Below are positions 39,527 through 47,680 of a DNA stretch of 64,000 bases, piece by piece. A program made the translations under genes and the position numbers. The notes beneath the pieces are model-generated. The model was not told the DNA's origin. It searched no databases and worked only from the letters and a program-made list of their open reading frames with translations. This DNA is from Oscillospiraceae bacterium (GTDB lineage: Bacteria; Bacillota; Clostridia; Oscillospirales; Oscillospiraceae): positions 1-64,000 of the forward strand of contig JAFXPO010000019.1 of NCBI GenBank assembly GCA_017527825.1. The letters run 5' to 3'. How positions within the stretch are numbered: the stretch's first letter is position 1; every line of letters starts with the position of its first letter.

Positions 39527-41065
39527 TCACCTTCCGTTCGATAAGCGTGAAACAACAAATTTGCCGGATTCGCTGAGATCATTCTCCGTCCACGCGCGGT
39601 TGTTGGGCGTACCCGGCTTGAGCGCGGCGGATGTCTCGTTCTCGTCGCACAGCGACCAGTTTGCCCAACTGATGCCCCGCGCGTCAAGGAAGTCCAGCCA
39701 CTCGGCGCTCTCCTTGAGAAACACGCCGCCGTTGCCGTCGGCGCGGCTGGTGCCCCATTCGGAGACGAACACCGCAAGCCCCTTCGCGCGCACATCGTCA
39801 ACGCGGCGGCGCAGCTCCGCGCCGTGGGTGCCGGCATAGAAGTGAAGCGTGTACATCAGGTTGTCGCCCTCAAGCGGGTCCTTTGCTGCCTCGTGGATGT
39901 CCTGACTCCACGTCGGGCTGCCCACAAGGACCACCGACTTCGGCGCATTTTCCCGAATCGCGGCAATCACCGTCTCGGCGTAGGGCTTCACGTCCCGCGA
40001 CCAGCTCACGCCGCCGTTTGGCTCGTTGCAAATCTCATAGAGTACGGCGGGATTGTCGCCGTAGCGTGCCGCCATCTCGCGGAAGAACGCCGCCGCCTCG
40101 CCGGTGTGTGCCGAGGGATTGCCGTCGGAGAGGATATGCCAGTCGATGATAACGTACAGATCCGCGGCGATGGCGGCGTCTACCGCCGCGATGAGCTGTT
40201 TTTTCACCGCCGCGCTCTGGCTCAGGTATCCGCCCTCGCCGGTATACATGGCGACACGGAAGAGATTCGCGCCGAAAGCCGCCGTATTCTGGATGGACTG
40301 CGCGTTGGCGTACTGCGGGAACCAGTGCAGCCCGTGGCTGCTCATGCCCCGCAGGACGACCGGTTCACCCGCCGCGTTGCAGAGCTGCGCGCCCTTGACT
40401 TGCAGCCAGCCGTTCTCGCTGACGCCGCCGCTGACCGTATCCACCGCTGTCGGAACAGACGGGGTCTCGTCCGGCACGGCGCTTCCCTGTTTCGCGCGGT
40501 GGAGCATGACGCACGCCTCCGCGCGGGTCAATCCGCTTTTGGGGTTGAAGTTTCCCCGATCGTCGCCCCGGATCAGCCCCACGGCGTAGGCGCCGAGCAC
40601 AGCGTTATAGTAACGCCCGTCCAGCGCGGCAAAGTCCGCCAGCTTCCGCGACTCGGCGCTGAAGTCATAGCCTGCGTTCGGATAGAACGCGTTCATCATC
40701 ACCTTCACCGCCAGCTGGCGGCTGATGGGCTTGTCGAAGCTCTCACCGGTGGGCGGCAGCTCATCCCAGTCGTACCAGCCGCGCTGACGCGCCGCCTCCA
40801 GCAATCCCGCCGCCCAGTGGGAGGAGTCCACCGCCGCAGCCGTCAATCCCGCCTGCCGCGCCACCACGGCAATATACTCCGAGGCGGCAATGGTGCGGTG
40901 GGGGCGGAACGTACCGTCCTCATATCCGGTGAGCACACGGGATTCATACATCTCCGTGACCGCTGCTTCATACCACGCTCCCGGCTCAACATCCGGGGCT
41001 GCTGCCGCCCGCGCGGGCAGGATCAGCAGAAGCGCCAGAATCAGCGCGGTGATTCCCTTTTTCAT
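39527..41065 (-). CDS. Secreted SLH-domain glycoside hydrolase family 5 (endoglucanase-like)
   Basis: The 512-aa protein has a signal peptide (about 1-23), three SLH-type repeats (about 24-190; TGYEDGTFRPHRTI and RGDDRGNFNPKSGLT are typical), a short Pro/Thr linker and a GH5 barrel (about 210-500). The acid/base is Glu348 in YEICNEPNG and the nucleophile Glu436 in VFVSEWGTS. It would hydrolyse beta-glucan or mannan at the cell surface, held by SLH binding to wall polymer. The ATG follows the AIM24 stop by one base, suggesting translational coupling in place of a clear ribosome-binding site. Substrate is inferred from family. Confidence 0.9.
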   Translation of the reverse strand: MKKGITALILALLLILPARAAAAPDVEPGAWYEAAVTEMYESRVLTGYEDGTFRPHRTIAASEYIAVVARQAGLTAAAVDSSHWAAGLLEAARQRGWYDWDELPPTGESFDKPISRQLAVKVMMNAFYPNAGYDFSAESRKLADFAALDGRYYNAVLGAYAVGLIRGDDRGNFNPKSGLTRAEACVMLHRAKQGSAVPDETPSVPTAVDTVSGGVSENGWLQVKGAQLCNAAGEPVVLRGMSSHGLHWFPQYANAQSIQNTAAFGANLFRVAMYTGEGGYLSQSAAVKKQLIAAVDAAIAADLYVIIDWHILSDGNPSAHTGEAAAFFREMAARYGDNPAVLYEICNEPNGGVSWSRDVKPYAETVIAAIRENAPKSVVLVGSPTWSQDIHEAAKDPLEGDNLMYTLHFYAGTHGAELRRRVDDVRAKGLAVFVSEWGTSRADGNGGVFLKESAEWLDFLDARGISWANWSLCDENETSAALKPGTPNNRAWTENDLSESGKFVVSRLSNGR

Positions 41066-41066
41066 C

Positions 41067-41756
41067 TCAGTTGCTGCTGGTGTTACTGGGCTGGGGCAGG
41101 TACGGGATGAGCTGGTTGGCAAACTTGCTCAGCGGCATGGTCTGCAAAATCACGCGTCCGGGACCGGTGATGACCGTGTTAAACAGTCCCTCGCCGCCGA
41201 ACACCAGGTTCTTGATGCCCTTGACCTGCTGAATATCCAGCGAGCAGGTCTCGTCCATCATGGCGAGGTGTCCGCTGGAAATCAGGATCTGCTGCCCCGC
41301 GCCCAGCTCATACTCCACCGAGGAGCCGTCAATCTCAAGGAACGCCGTACCGCTGCCGGAGAGCTTCTGCATGATGAAGCCCTCGCCGCCGAAAAAGCCC
41401 GCGCCAAGCTTCTTCTGAAAGAACACGGACAGCTCCACGCTGTCCTCGCAGGCAAGAAACGCCGACTTCTGCACGATAACCGGACGCTCCGGCGTGATCT
41501 CCACCGCGCGGATGGAGCCGGGGAAGCTGGCGGAGAACGCGATCATGCCCTGACCATGGGCGGTGTAAAGGTTCTGGAACAGATTCTCGCCGGTGAACAG
41601 GCGGCCGAACATCTTGCCGATCCCGCCGCCGCTGGTGGACATCTCCATATTCGGGCTCATCCAGCTCATTGAGCCGGACTCTGTGCGCATGGTCTCACCG
41701 TCGTTCATGGTGCAGATCACCACAGGCAGATTGTTTCCCTGAATTTCGTACTTCAT
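41067..41756 (-). CDS. AIM24 family protein (TIGR00266)
   Basis: The 229-aa protein is a glycine-rich beta protein with GESMRTESGSMSWM-like and FTGENLFQNLYT segments, characteristic of the AIM24/TIGR00266 family. The mitochondrial member helps organise inner-membrane complexes; bacterial function is unknown. GGAGG lies eight bases before the ATG. It sits between the alcohol dehydrogenase and GH5 genes with small gaps and likely belongs to their operon. No signal peptide is visible. Confidence 0.87.
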   Translation of the reverse strand: MKYEIQGNNLPVVICTMNDGETMRTESGSMSWMSPNMEMSTSGGGIGKMFGRLFTGENLFQNLYTAHGQGMIAFSASFPGSIRAVEITPERPVIVQKSAFLACEDSVELSVFFQKKLGAGFFGGEGFIMQKLSGSGTAFLEIDGSSVEYELGAGQQILISSGHLAMMDETCSLDIQQVKGIKNLVFGGEGLFNTVITGPGRVILQTMPLSKFANQLIPYLPQPSNTSSN

Positions 41757-41782
41757 TTTGGTAGCCTCCATTCGTTCTGTTG

Positions 41783-42970
41783 TCATCGGGCAAGCCGATA
41801 AATCTCTCTCATATCCTCACGCGTCAGCACGCGGATCGAGCCGATGGTGCGCGTGTCCGCAAAGGAGCAGTTCCACGCGAGCTGATCGAGCTGCTGCTCC
41901 GTCAGCTCCAGCCCCAGCTCCCGCAGGCAGACCGGCATACCGATCCCGCGCAAAAACGCCTCGTATGCCGCAATGCCGGCGCGGGCGGCGGCTTCGTCAT
42001 CCGGCTCCCTCACGTCCATGACGTTGCGGGCGAAGCGGGCAAAGCGTCCCGGCGCGGACGGCATCACATACCGCGCCCACGCGCCGAAGATCGCCGCAAG
42101 CCCCGCGCCATGGGTCACGTCGAACATGCCGCTGAGCTCGTGCTCCAGCTGGTGACACGCCCAGTCGCCCACGCGCCCGTTGCCGCCCCGTCCGCTGCCG
42201 GTGAGGTTGTTGTGGGACAGGCTGCTCGCCCACATGATGCAGGCGCGGGCGTCATAGTCCTCCGGGTTTTGCACCGCCTTCGGCGCCGCGTCGATCACCG
42301 CACGCATCAGCCCCTCCGCGATGGAATCCGTCGGCTCCACGGTCTCGCCGCCGGAGAAGTAACGCTCCATCGTGTGCGAGATAATGTCCGCGCAGCCTGA
42401 CGCCGTTTGATACGGCGGGAGCGTAAAGGTCAGCTCCGGGTTCATCAGCGCGAAACGACAGCGGCACAGGTCGCTGTTCACGCCGCGCTTTTTTCCGTTT
42501 TCCTCATTGGTGATGACCGAGGAATCGCTCATTTCGCTGCCCGCGGCGGCGATGGTCAGCACCGCGCCGATGGGCATGGACGACCGCGGCGTCGCCTTCT
42601 TTTCATAGAAATCCCACACCTCGCCGTCGTACTTCATGCCGTAGCCGATCGCCTTGCAGGAGTCGATGACGCTGCCGCCGCCGACTGCCAACAGGAAATC
42701 CACGCCCTCAGCACGACAGAGCGCGATGCCCTCATGCACCTTGGAAAGACGCGGGTTCGGCACCACGCCGCCCAGCTCCGCATACGCGACGCCGGACGCG
42801 TCCAGCGACGCCTTGACGCGATCCAAAAGCCCGCTGCGCCGCACGCTGCCGCCGCCGTAGTGCAGCAGCGCCTTCGTCCCGCCGTACTGCCTCACCAGCT
42901 CGCCCGCGCGGTTTTCCGCTCCGCGGCAGAACACCACCTGCGTCGGCGCATAGTATTGGAAATCGTTCAT
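41783..42970 (-). CDS. Iron-containing alcohol dehydrogenase
   Basis: The 395-aa group III dehydrogenase has the NAD(P) motif LAVGGGSVIDSCKAI and the metal-binding His region (ADIISHTMERYF, THGAGLAAIFGAW, with Asp and three His). It resembles butanol dehydrogenases (BdhA/YqhD group), which reduce aldehydes to alcohols with NADPH. AAGGAGG precedes the ATG. It lies 16 bases downstream of gtrA. Physiological substrate cannot be told, though a fermentative role is likely. Confidence 0.92.
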   Translation of the reverse strand: MNDFQYYAPTQVVFCRGAENRAGELVRQYGGTKALLHYGGGSVRRSGLLDRVKASLDASGVAYAELGGVVPNPRLSKVHEGIALCRAEGVDFLLAVGGGSVIDSCKAIGYGMKYDGEVWDFYEKKATPRSSMPIGAVLTIAAAGSEMSDSSVITNEENGKKRGVNSDLCRCRFALMNPELTFTLPPYQTASGCADIISHTMERYFSGGETVEPTDSIAEGLMRAVIDAAPKAVQNPEDYDARACIMWASSLSHNNLTGSGRGGNGRVGDWACHQLEHELSGMFDVTHGAGLAAIFGAWARYVMPSAPGRFARFARNVMDVREPDDEAAARAGIAAYEAFLRGIGMPVCLRELGLELTEQQLDQLAWNCSFADTRTIGSIRVLTREDMREIYRLAR

Positions 42971-42986
42971 TGTGCCGCCTCCTTCA

Positions 42987-43418
42987 TTATTTGCGCGCGT
43001 TTTGCGCGACTGTGTTGGTGTCGATGCTGCCCCGAAAGACAACATAAGTATCGTAGAAATACTCCGTCACCAGATTACACGCCATATTGAGCGCGGTGAC
43101 CAGATACTCGTTCCAGTCCAGGGTCTCCGCGAGATAGTTGCCGAGGATCGTCGTCACCGGCGTAAAAACGCAGTAAAACGCCGCCACCAGGAGCATGGCG
43201 CGGGGAACGTTGGCGGTGCTGCGGAAGGTATAGCGGCGGTTGAGCGTGAAGTTCCACACCACCGACGCCGTCAGCGCAATCAGGTAACAGGGCCAGTACT
43301 GCCACGCCGTCAGCTCATTGAGCAACGCGAAAACGACAGCTTCAATCACCCCGGCGGATGCCGAGAAAACAGCGAACTTCACCGCCCGCAGCATCTCCCG
43401 GCGCTTGTTGGTTTCCAT
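42987..43418 (-). CDS. GtrA family membrane protein
   Basis: The 143-aa protein has four membrane helices with the GtrA features FAVFSASAGVIEAVVFALLNEL, ASVVWNFTLNRRYTF and NMACNLVTEYFYDTYVVFR. GtrA proteins help flip lipid-linked sugars for cell-surface glycosylation. No glycosyltransferase is adjacent, which is unusual. AAGGAG precedes the ATG. It heads the series gtrA, adh, AIM24, GH5, nrnA, DUF975, MATE, esterase, where every gap is 60 bases or less. Confidence 0.85.
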   Translation of the reverse strand: METNKRREMLRAVKFAVFSASAGVIEAVVFALLNELTAWQYWPCYLIALTASVVWNFTLNRRYTFRSTANVPRAMLLVAAFYCVFTPVTTILGNYLAETLDWNEYLVTALNMACNLVTEYFYDTYVVFRGSIDTNTVAQNARK

Positions 43419-43450
43419 GCGATTTCTCCTTTTTCTTTTTCTGGGTCGTA

Positions 43451-43486
43451 TTGTCATTTGACAACCCTCATTGACTCGTGTATACT
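43451..43486 (+). promoter_or_regulatory. Promoter with overlapping palindrome, HNH gene
   Basis: TTGACA (43458-43463) and TATACT (43481-43486) are 17 bp apart. A perfect palindrome, TTGTCA TT TGACAA (43451-43464), overlaps the -35 box, and further TGTCA/TGACA half-sites occur between 43486 and 43510. This layout suits repression. Confidence 0.7.
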
Positions 43487-43527
43487 GTCACAAAATGACC
43501 TTATTTGACAGGAAGGAGGGCAGGCAC

Positions 43528-44223
43528 ATGACCGCTGAGATCAAGAAAGAACCCGCGGAATCTCCGATCTGCGCGATCTGCGGCAAGCCCATCTTCAACA
43601 ACTGCACCATCGACCATGTGATTCCACAGGCGATCTACAAGTGGCACGAGCAGTATCTCGATCACGCGGAATTTTCCGCGCTGCGCAGGCGAATCACTTC
43701 GCCGCGCAACACTGTTCGCACGCATCGCCGCTGCAACGAGCGCAAGGAGGAGTCCATCGTCCGTATCGCGCTGCTCCACGTCAGCCGCACCAAGCGCAGC
43801 AAGCTCCATCAGACCTATACCGCGGTCGAGCCGTACATCGAGGCGTTTTTAAAGCGCAAGGACGAGTTGCGCGAGAGGCAGCAAAACTGCTGCTACATCT
43901 GTGGAAAGCCCCTGCGGGACGGCGGCGTACTGCGCCGCATTGACGACACGTTGGATCGCGTCTGGGAAAACGCCTGCCTCATCTGCCACCGCTGCAACTG
44001 CCGCGTGCGCTCCCACGACGTCAAAACCTATCGGCTCATCCGTACCGGTGCGATTCGTCCGGCTCCCAAAAAGCCAAAAGCGGTCATGCCGCCGCCCGCG
44101 GAACCGCCGCCCGCCGCGGCGCCGTCAGTGTCCGACGCGCCGCCGAAGCGGCGCAGGAGGCATCGGCGCAGACGCGCCAAAAAGCCCGCTACTCAAGTGC
44201 CGCGCACGCCAGAGAACGCGTGA
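43528..44223 (+). CDS. HNH endonuclease-type protein with a second degenerate HNH module
   Basis: The 231-aa protein has one complete HNH motif: Cys15-x2-Cys18, Asp29-His30, Asn61 and Cys69-Asn70. A second, similar zinc module follows (Cys122-x2-Cys125 and Cys153-x2-Cys156-Asn157) where the expected Asp-His is Asp139-Asp140, so it probably lacks activity. The last 60 residues are Pro/Ala then Arg/Lys-rich, a likely nucleic-acid-binding tail. GGAAGGAGGG precedes the ATG. The 3' end overlaps the convergent DUF1643 gene by 35 bases. It could be a stand-alone nuclease for defence or repair; no partner is visible. Confidence 0.8.
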   Translation: MTAEIKKEPAESPICAICGKPIFNNCTIDHVIPQAIYKWHEQYLDHAEFSALRRRITSPRNTVRTHRRCNERKEESIVRIALLHVSRTKRSKLHQTYTAVEPYIEAFLKRKDELRERQQNCCYICGKPLRDGGVLRRIDDTLDRVWENACLICHRCNCRVRSHDVKTYRLIRTGAIRPAPKKPKAVMPPPAEPPPAAAPSVSDAPPKRRRRHRRRRAKKPATQVPRTPENA

Positions 44224-44827
44224 GGTAGTCCCCCACGTCAAACGGCTCCAGCGGGCTGTCCTTTTTCAAGTACAACGGATGGTGCGGGTGCCCCTGCCTG
44301 GAGCGCGCGCCCGCGCAGTACCACCTCGCGCCGCGGCGGACGCCAACGTCCACCATGTCCCGCACGCAACCGGCTAGATACCCCCGCTTTTCGATGACCG
44401 CGCCCCACGCCGCCCAAACGGCTGGGGCGCCGTTTTTGTCCAGCGACAGCGCGTAGTCAAACGCCTTCATGTTCTCCCGGTGCAGCGCGGCGTTGCAGAC
44501 GCGCTCCATGTCGTCCGGTCGGGTCGCCCGCTGGGCGTAGACGTTGAACATCAAAAAGCTGTCATAGCCGTTGCAAAGCGCGATCCGCTCCACGGACTTG
44601 AGGGTGTTGTCCAGCGCGTCCGGCGCGGCGGTGGACGGATTGACGCCCACGCAAATGAGCGGGCGCTCGCCGCGCGTGCCGAGTATGTAACGGTACTCCG
44701 TGTAATCGTTTGGAACGTAAAGCCAGCGCGCCGTGTCATAGCGCTCGTTCGGCTCCAGCGCCGCCGCGAGGGCAGCGTCAAAATCCGGCAAGGTCAGTGC
44801 CGTCGTCTCACAGGATGGTATGTGCAT
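44189..44827 (-). CDS. DUF1643 domain protein
   Basis: The 212-aa protein has the DUF1643 core: YRYILGTRG, ICVGVNPSTAAPDALDNTLKSVERIA, FLMFNVYAQRATRP and VWAAWGAVIEKRGYL. Members occur widely in bacteria and phages with no known function, though the NPSTA motif resembles a nucleotide or sugar-phosphate site. The ATG at 44827 follows GGGAGAG; the longer frame to 44986 lacks a site and enters the epimerase gene. It lies 38 bases after that gene and likely shares its transcript. Confidence 0.85.
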   Translation of the reverse strand: MHIPSCETTALTLPDFDAALAAALEPNERYDTARWLYVPNDYTEYRYILGTRGERPLICVGVNPSTAAPDALDNTLKSVERIALCNGYDSFLMFNVYAQRATRPDDMERVCNAALHRENMKAFDYALSLDKNGAPAVWAAWGAVIEKRGYLAGCVRDMVDVGVRRGARWYCAGARSRQGHPHHPLYLKKDSPLEPFDVGDYLTRSLACAALE

Positions 44828-44865
44828 AAGCTCTCCCCGCGCGTCCGCATGGGCGCGCGTTTTCT

Positions 44866-45747
44866 TTATTCGTGAATCGTCACGCGGTAGGTCAGCTCCT
44901 CCGCCGCGCCCGGTGCCAGCGTCCGCACCCCCGCCTTGTCCTTCATCTCGCGACCGACAAAGGTCGCGTCGGGCAAGGACGTCCACGGTTCTATGCAGAC
45001 ATAGTTGGTGTCAAAGTCCTTCGCCGCCGTCCAGACGCCGAGATACGGGAAATCGTCAAACGCCACGCTGACGCGGGGACGGTCGTTTCCGTCCACCAGC
45101 ACCGCCCGCCGCTCAGGCAACCCGTCCAGAATGATGGTATCCAGATCGTATGCCGAGGGCTTGAGCGGCATTCTGCCGTTTTGCAGCGGACGAGTTACAG
45201 TCTTGGGGGTAATCATATTCTGCGCGTCCATGCCGTAGGGCGTTACCGCGTCCACGCCGGGGAAGCGGATGGCATAGTCTCCCATGGATTCTCCCGCCTC
45301 GATGGGAGCACGGTAGCCGTCGTGTCCGCCCAACTCGTAGAGCATCGGTTCGTCGGAGCGGTTTTCGACCCGATGGGTCTTGACGAGGGTGCTGCCCTCC
45401 AGCGTATAGGTAACGCGCAGCACAAAGGAGAACGGATAGCTCTCCCGCGTCTGCTCCGTGTCCGCGTAGCGGAAGGTCACGCCGGTCTCACTCTGCGTCT
45501 CCACCGTGAACGGCGCACTGCGGCAAAAGCCGTGGGTCGGCATGTGATAGGGCTTGCCGCGCAGCAGATACTGTTCATCCTTCAAACGCGCGATGAACGG
45601 AAACAGCAGCGGCGCGCGGCGGTTCCAGATGGCAGGATCGCCCTGCCAGAGGTACTCGACACCGCGGCGGTCGCGGATCGACGCAAGCTGTGCGCCGGCG
45701 TCCTCGATTCGCACCGTCAGCGCCTGATTGTGTATGGTGACAAACAT
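44866..45747 (-). CDS. Aldose 1-epimerase family protein
   Basis: The 293-aa protein has the galactose-mutarotase beta-sandwich fold with WQGDPAIWNRRAPLLFPFIARL, THGFCRSAPF, ELGGHDGYRAP and VCIEPWTSLPD. This arrangement matches the LacX-like subgroup. It interconverts alpha and beta anomers of a hexose, possibly a phosphorylated one. AGGAGG lies eight bases before the ATG. It precedes DUF1643 on the same strand. Given the nearby GH32 genes it may serve fructoside or glucoside use, which is inference. Confidence 0.88.
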   Translation of the reverse strand: MFVTIHNQALTVRIEDAGAQLASIRDRRGVEYLWQGDPAIWNRRAPLLFPFIARLKDEQYLLRGKPYHMPTHGFCRSAPFTVETQSETGVTFRYADTEQTRESYPFSFVLRVTYTLEGSTLVKTHRVENRSDEPMLYELGGHDGYRAPIEAGESMGDYAIRFPGVDAVTPYGMDAQNMITPKTVTRPLQNGRMPLKPSAYDLDTIILDGLPERRAVLVDGNDRPRVSVAFDDFPYLGVWTAAKDFDTNYVCIEPWTSLPDATFVGREMKDKAGVRTLAPGAAEELTYRVTIHE

Positions 45748-45790
45748 ATCCTCATCCTCCTGATTCCTTGCGCGGATTCCCCGCGGCAGC

Positions 45791-45824
45791 AAAAAGGCTG
45801 ACAGTCAGACAATGACCGTCAGCC
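45791..45824 (-). terminator. Intrinsic terminator of the small membrane protein gene
   Basis: GGCTGAC-GTCA and TGAC-GTCAGCC pair with one mismatch. On the minus strand a five-T run follows, 10 bases past the stop codon. Confidence 0.75.
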
Positions 45825-45834
45825 CTCTGAGATA

Positions 45835-46101
45835 TTATGCCGTAATACCGGCTCTCGCGCGTTCCTGCCGCGCGTCCACCGTCAGGATCACGCCCGCGGC
45901 GGCTATCATGCAGACGCCGACGCCGATCATGACGTGCGCCACGTCCGATCTGCTGACGCCGGGAAGCGCCGCCAGAGGAACATCCTCGTCCTCGATGACC
46001 AGTTCCTCCTCGATGCTGACGATTTCCTCCGCAGCGGCATAAGCAGGCAGCGTCAGAGAAAGCAGCGCGAGAATCGCAAGCAATGCGCTCAGACGTTTCA
46101 T
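45835..46101 (-). CDS. Small membrane protein with signal peptide, 88 aa
   Basis: The product has a signal peptide (about 1-23, ending AYAAAEE), an acidic extracellular segment (VSIEEELVIEDEDVP) and a C-terminal membrane helix (VMIGVGVCMIAAAGVILTV) followed by RQERAR. It would span the membrane with the acidic segment outside. Its family is not recognised; similar short secreted proteins with a C-terminal anchor are common in Oscillospiraceae. GGAGGG precedes the ATG. It has its own promoter and terminator. Function unknown. Confidence 0.7.
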   Translation of the reverse strand: MKRLSALLAILALLSLTLPAYAAAEEIVSIEEELVIEDEDVPLAALPGVSRSDVAHVMIGVGVCMIAAAGVILTVDARQERARAGITA

Positions 46102-46147
46102 CCTTCATCCCTCCGCATTCAGCATAGAATGGATACTACCCTTTGAT

Positions 46148-46176
46148 ATAGTATCACATCTTCGCCGCAATTGCAA
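46148..46176 (-). promoter_or_regulatory. Promoter of the small membrane protein gene
   Basis: On the minus strand TTGCAA (46171-46176) and TACTAT (46148-46153) are 17 bp apart, 46 bases upstream of the start. Confidence 0.55.
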
Positions 46177-46183
46177 GCCAATC

Positions 46184-47659
46184 TTACAGCTCCAGATCAT
46201 ACTTTGTGACCCGGAAGGTCGCCTTGCCGTCGGCAAAGAACGCGATGCCTTCGGCGTCCAGATCGGTGTAGAGCGTGGCGGTCATGACCTTCTCGCCGTC
46301 GTTGACGAACATTTCGGCGCTGAAGCGGTCAAGAATCAGGCGCAGCTTGATCCTGCCGTTTTCGTGGCGCACCTTGGCGCGGCGCTGGTGGATGATAGCG
46401 CGGCGCGAACCGGAGAACTTGCGGTCCACCTTGAGCACCGACTCATGGGGGCGGAAGCTGAAACCGGTGTGGTACTGATCATTCTTCGCGAACCACACGG
46501 CGAAGCGGGTGAAGTCCCCCGCCTCCAGCTCAATCTCCATGTCCACCAGTCTGCCGGAGACGCCGGGCAGCGTGATCTCATCGTTCTCCACCGTGACACG
46601 GTCGTACTCCACCTTGTTGCGGCGCATTGCTTCCAGCTCGCGGATGGGCGTCTGATAGAGAACGCCGTCCCGGACGTGAAGCTCGCGCGGAAGGCTCATC
46701 TGACCGAACCACGGCGTCGATTTGGTGTGCAGGTTGCAGGTGTCCCAGTTCTGCATCCAACCGATCATCACCCGCCGCCCGTCAGGGGTCAGGATGGTCT
46801 GCGGGGCATAGAAATCAATGCCGTAGTCCGCGGCATGGTCGCTCTCCTCCACGAACGCGCCGGTTTCGGGATCGACGTGTCCGACAAAATAGAACGTACC
46901 GTTGCCGTTGTGGTACTCAAAGCCCTTGGGCAGCATGTCCTGCGAGCTTGCCAGGAGCACGTCATAGCCGTCCAGCGTGAACAGGTCGGGACACTCCCAC
47001 ATTCTGCCGATGCGCCCGTCGTTCTTTGACAGTACGCTGTCAAACTCCCACGCAAAGCCGTCGCTGCTGCGAAATACCAGCATCTGTCCGCCGCCCTCGC
47101 CCGCGTAGTTGGCGGCGATGGCGCGATACGATCCGTCCGGCTCGCGCCACATCTTCGGGTCGCGGAAATGCTCCCGGCTGCCGCCTTCGGGAAGGTCTGC
47201 TGCGGTGATGACGGGATTGTGCGCGTATTTTTTGTAGTTCACGCCGTCGCCGATGGCGAGATTCTGCGTCTGCACGTCCCGCAGCTCGCCGCTCTCTGTC
47301 ACCTCGCGGGACACGCCGGTGTACATCAACAGGTGCCGTCCGTCGGGCAGTTCGATGGCGCTGCCGGAGAAGCAGCCCGCGTGATCGTATGGCATGTCCG
47401 GCGCCATGACCACAGGGAGGTACTCCCAGTGCAGCAGATCACGGCTCACGGCGTGACCCCAGTGCATCGGGCCCCAGTGGGAATCATAGGGATAGTACTG
47501 GTAGAACATGTGGTACTGTCCCTTGTAGAACGAAAAACCGTTGGGATCGTTCATCCAGCCCACGCGGGCGCCCAGATGGAACGCCGGACGGTCCTCCGGT
47601 TTGATGAACAATTCGCGCTCTTCCTCGTATGCTCTTGCGTCTCGTAAAGTCTGGCTCAT
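46184..47659 (-). CDS. GH32 beta-fructosidase / sucrose-6-phosphate hydrolase (first copy)
   Basis: The 491-aa GH32 enzyme has WMNDPNG with nucleophile Asp38, FRDP with Asp167 and WECPD with acid/base Glu222, then a C-terminal beta-sandwich (about 340-491). It hydrolyses terminal beta-fructosides such as sucrose, sucrose-6-phosphate or short fructans. No signal peptide, so it acts in the cytoplasm. It is last of three genes, 21 bases after a HAD phosphatase. The lack of a PTS transporter nearby leaves free versus phosphorylated substrate open. Confidence 0.92.
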   Translation of the reverse strand: MSQTLRDARAYEEERELFIKPEDRPAFHLGARVGWMNDPNGFSFYKGQYHMFYQYYPYDSHWGPMHWGHAVSRDLLHWEYLPVVMAPDMPYDHAGCFSGSAIELPDGRHLLMYTGVSREVTESGELRDVQTQNLAIGDGVNYKKYAHNPVITAADLPEGGSREHFRDPKMWREPDGSYRAIAANYAGEGGGQMLVFRSSDGFAWEFDSVLSKNDGRIGRMWECPDLFTLDGYDVLLASSQDMLPKGFEYHNGNGTFYFVGHVDPETGAFVEESDHAADYGIDFYAPQTILTPDGRRVMIGWMQNWDTCNLHTKSTPWFGQMSLPRELHVRDGVLYQTPIRELEAMRRNKVEYDRVTVENDEITLPGVSGRLVDMEIELEAGDFTRFAVWFAKNDQYHTGFSFRPHESVLKVDRKFSGSRRAIIHQRRAKVRHENGRIKLRLILDRFSAEMFVNDGEKVMTATLYTDLDAEGIAFFADGKATFRVTKYDLEL

Positions 47660-47680
47660 GGTTCTTGTTTCCTTTATCTC

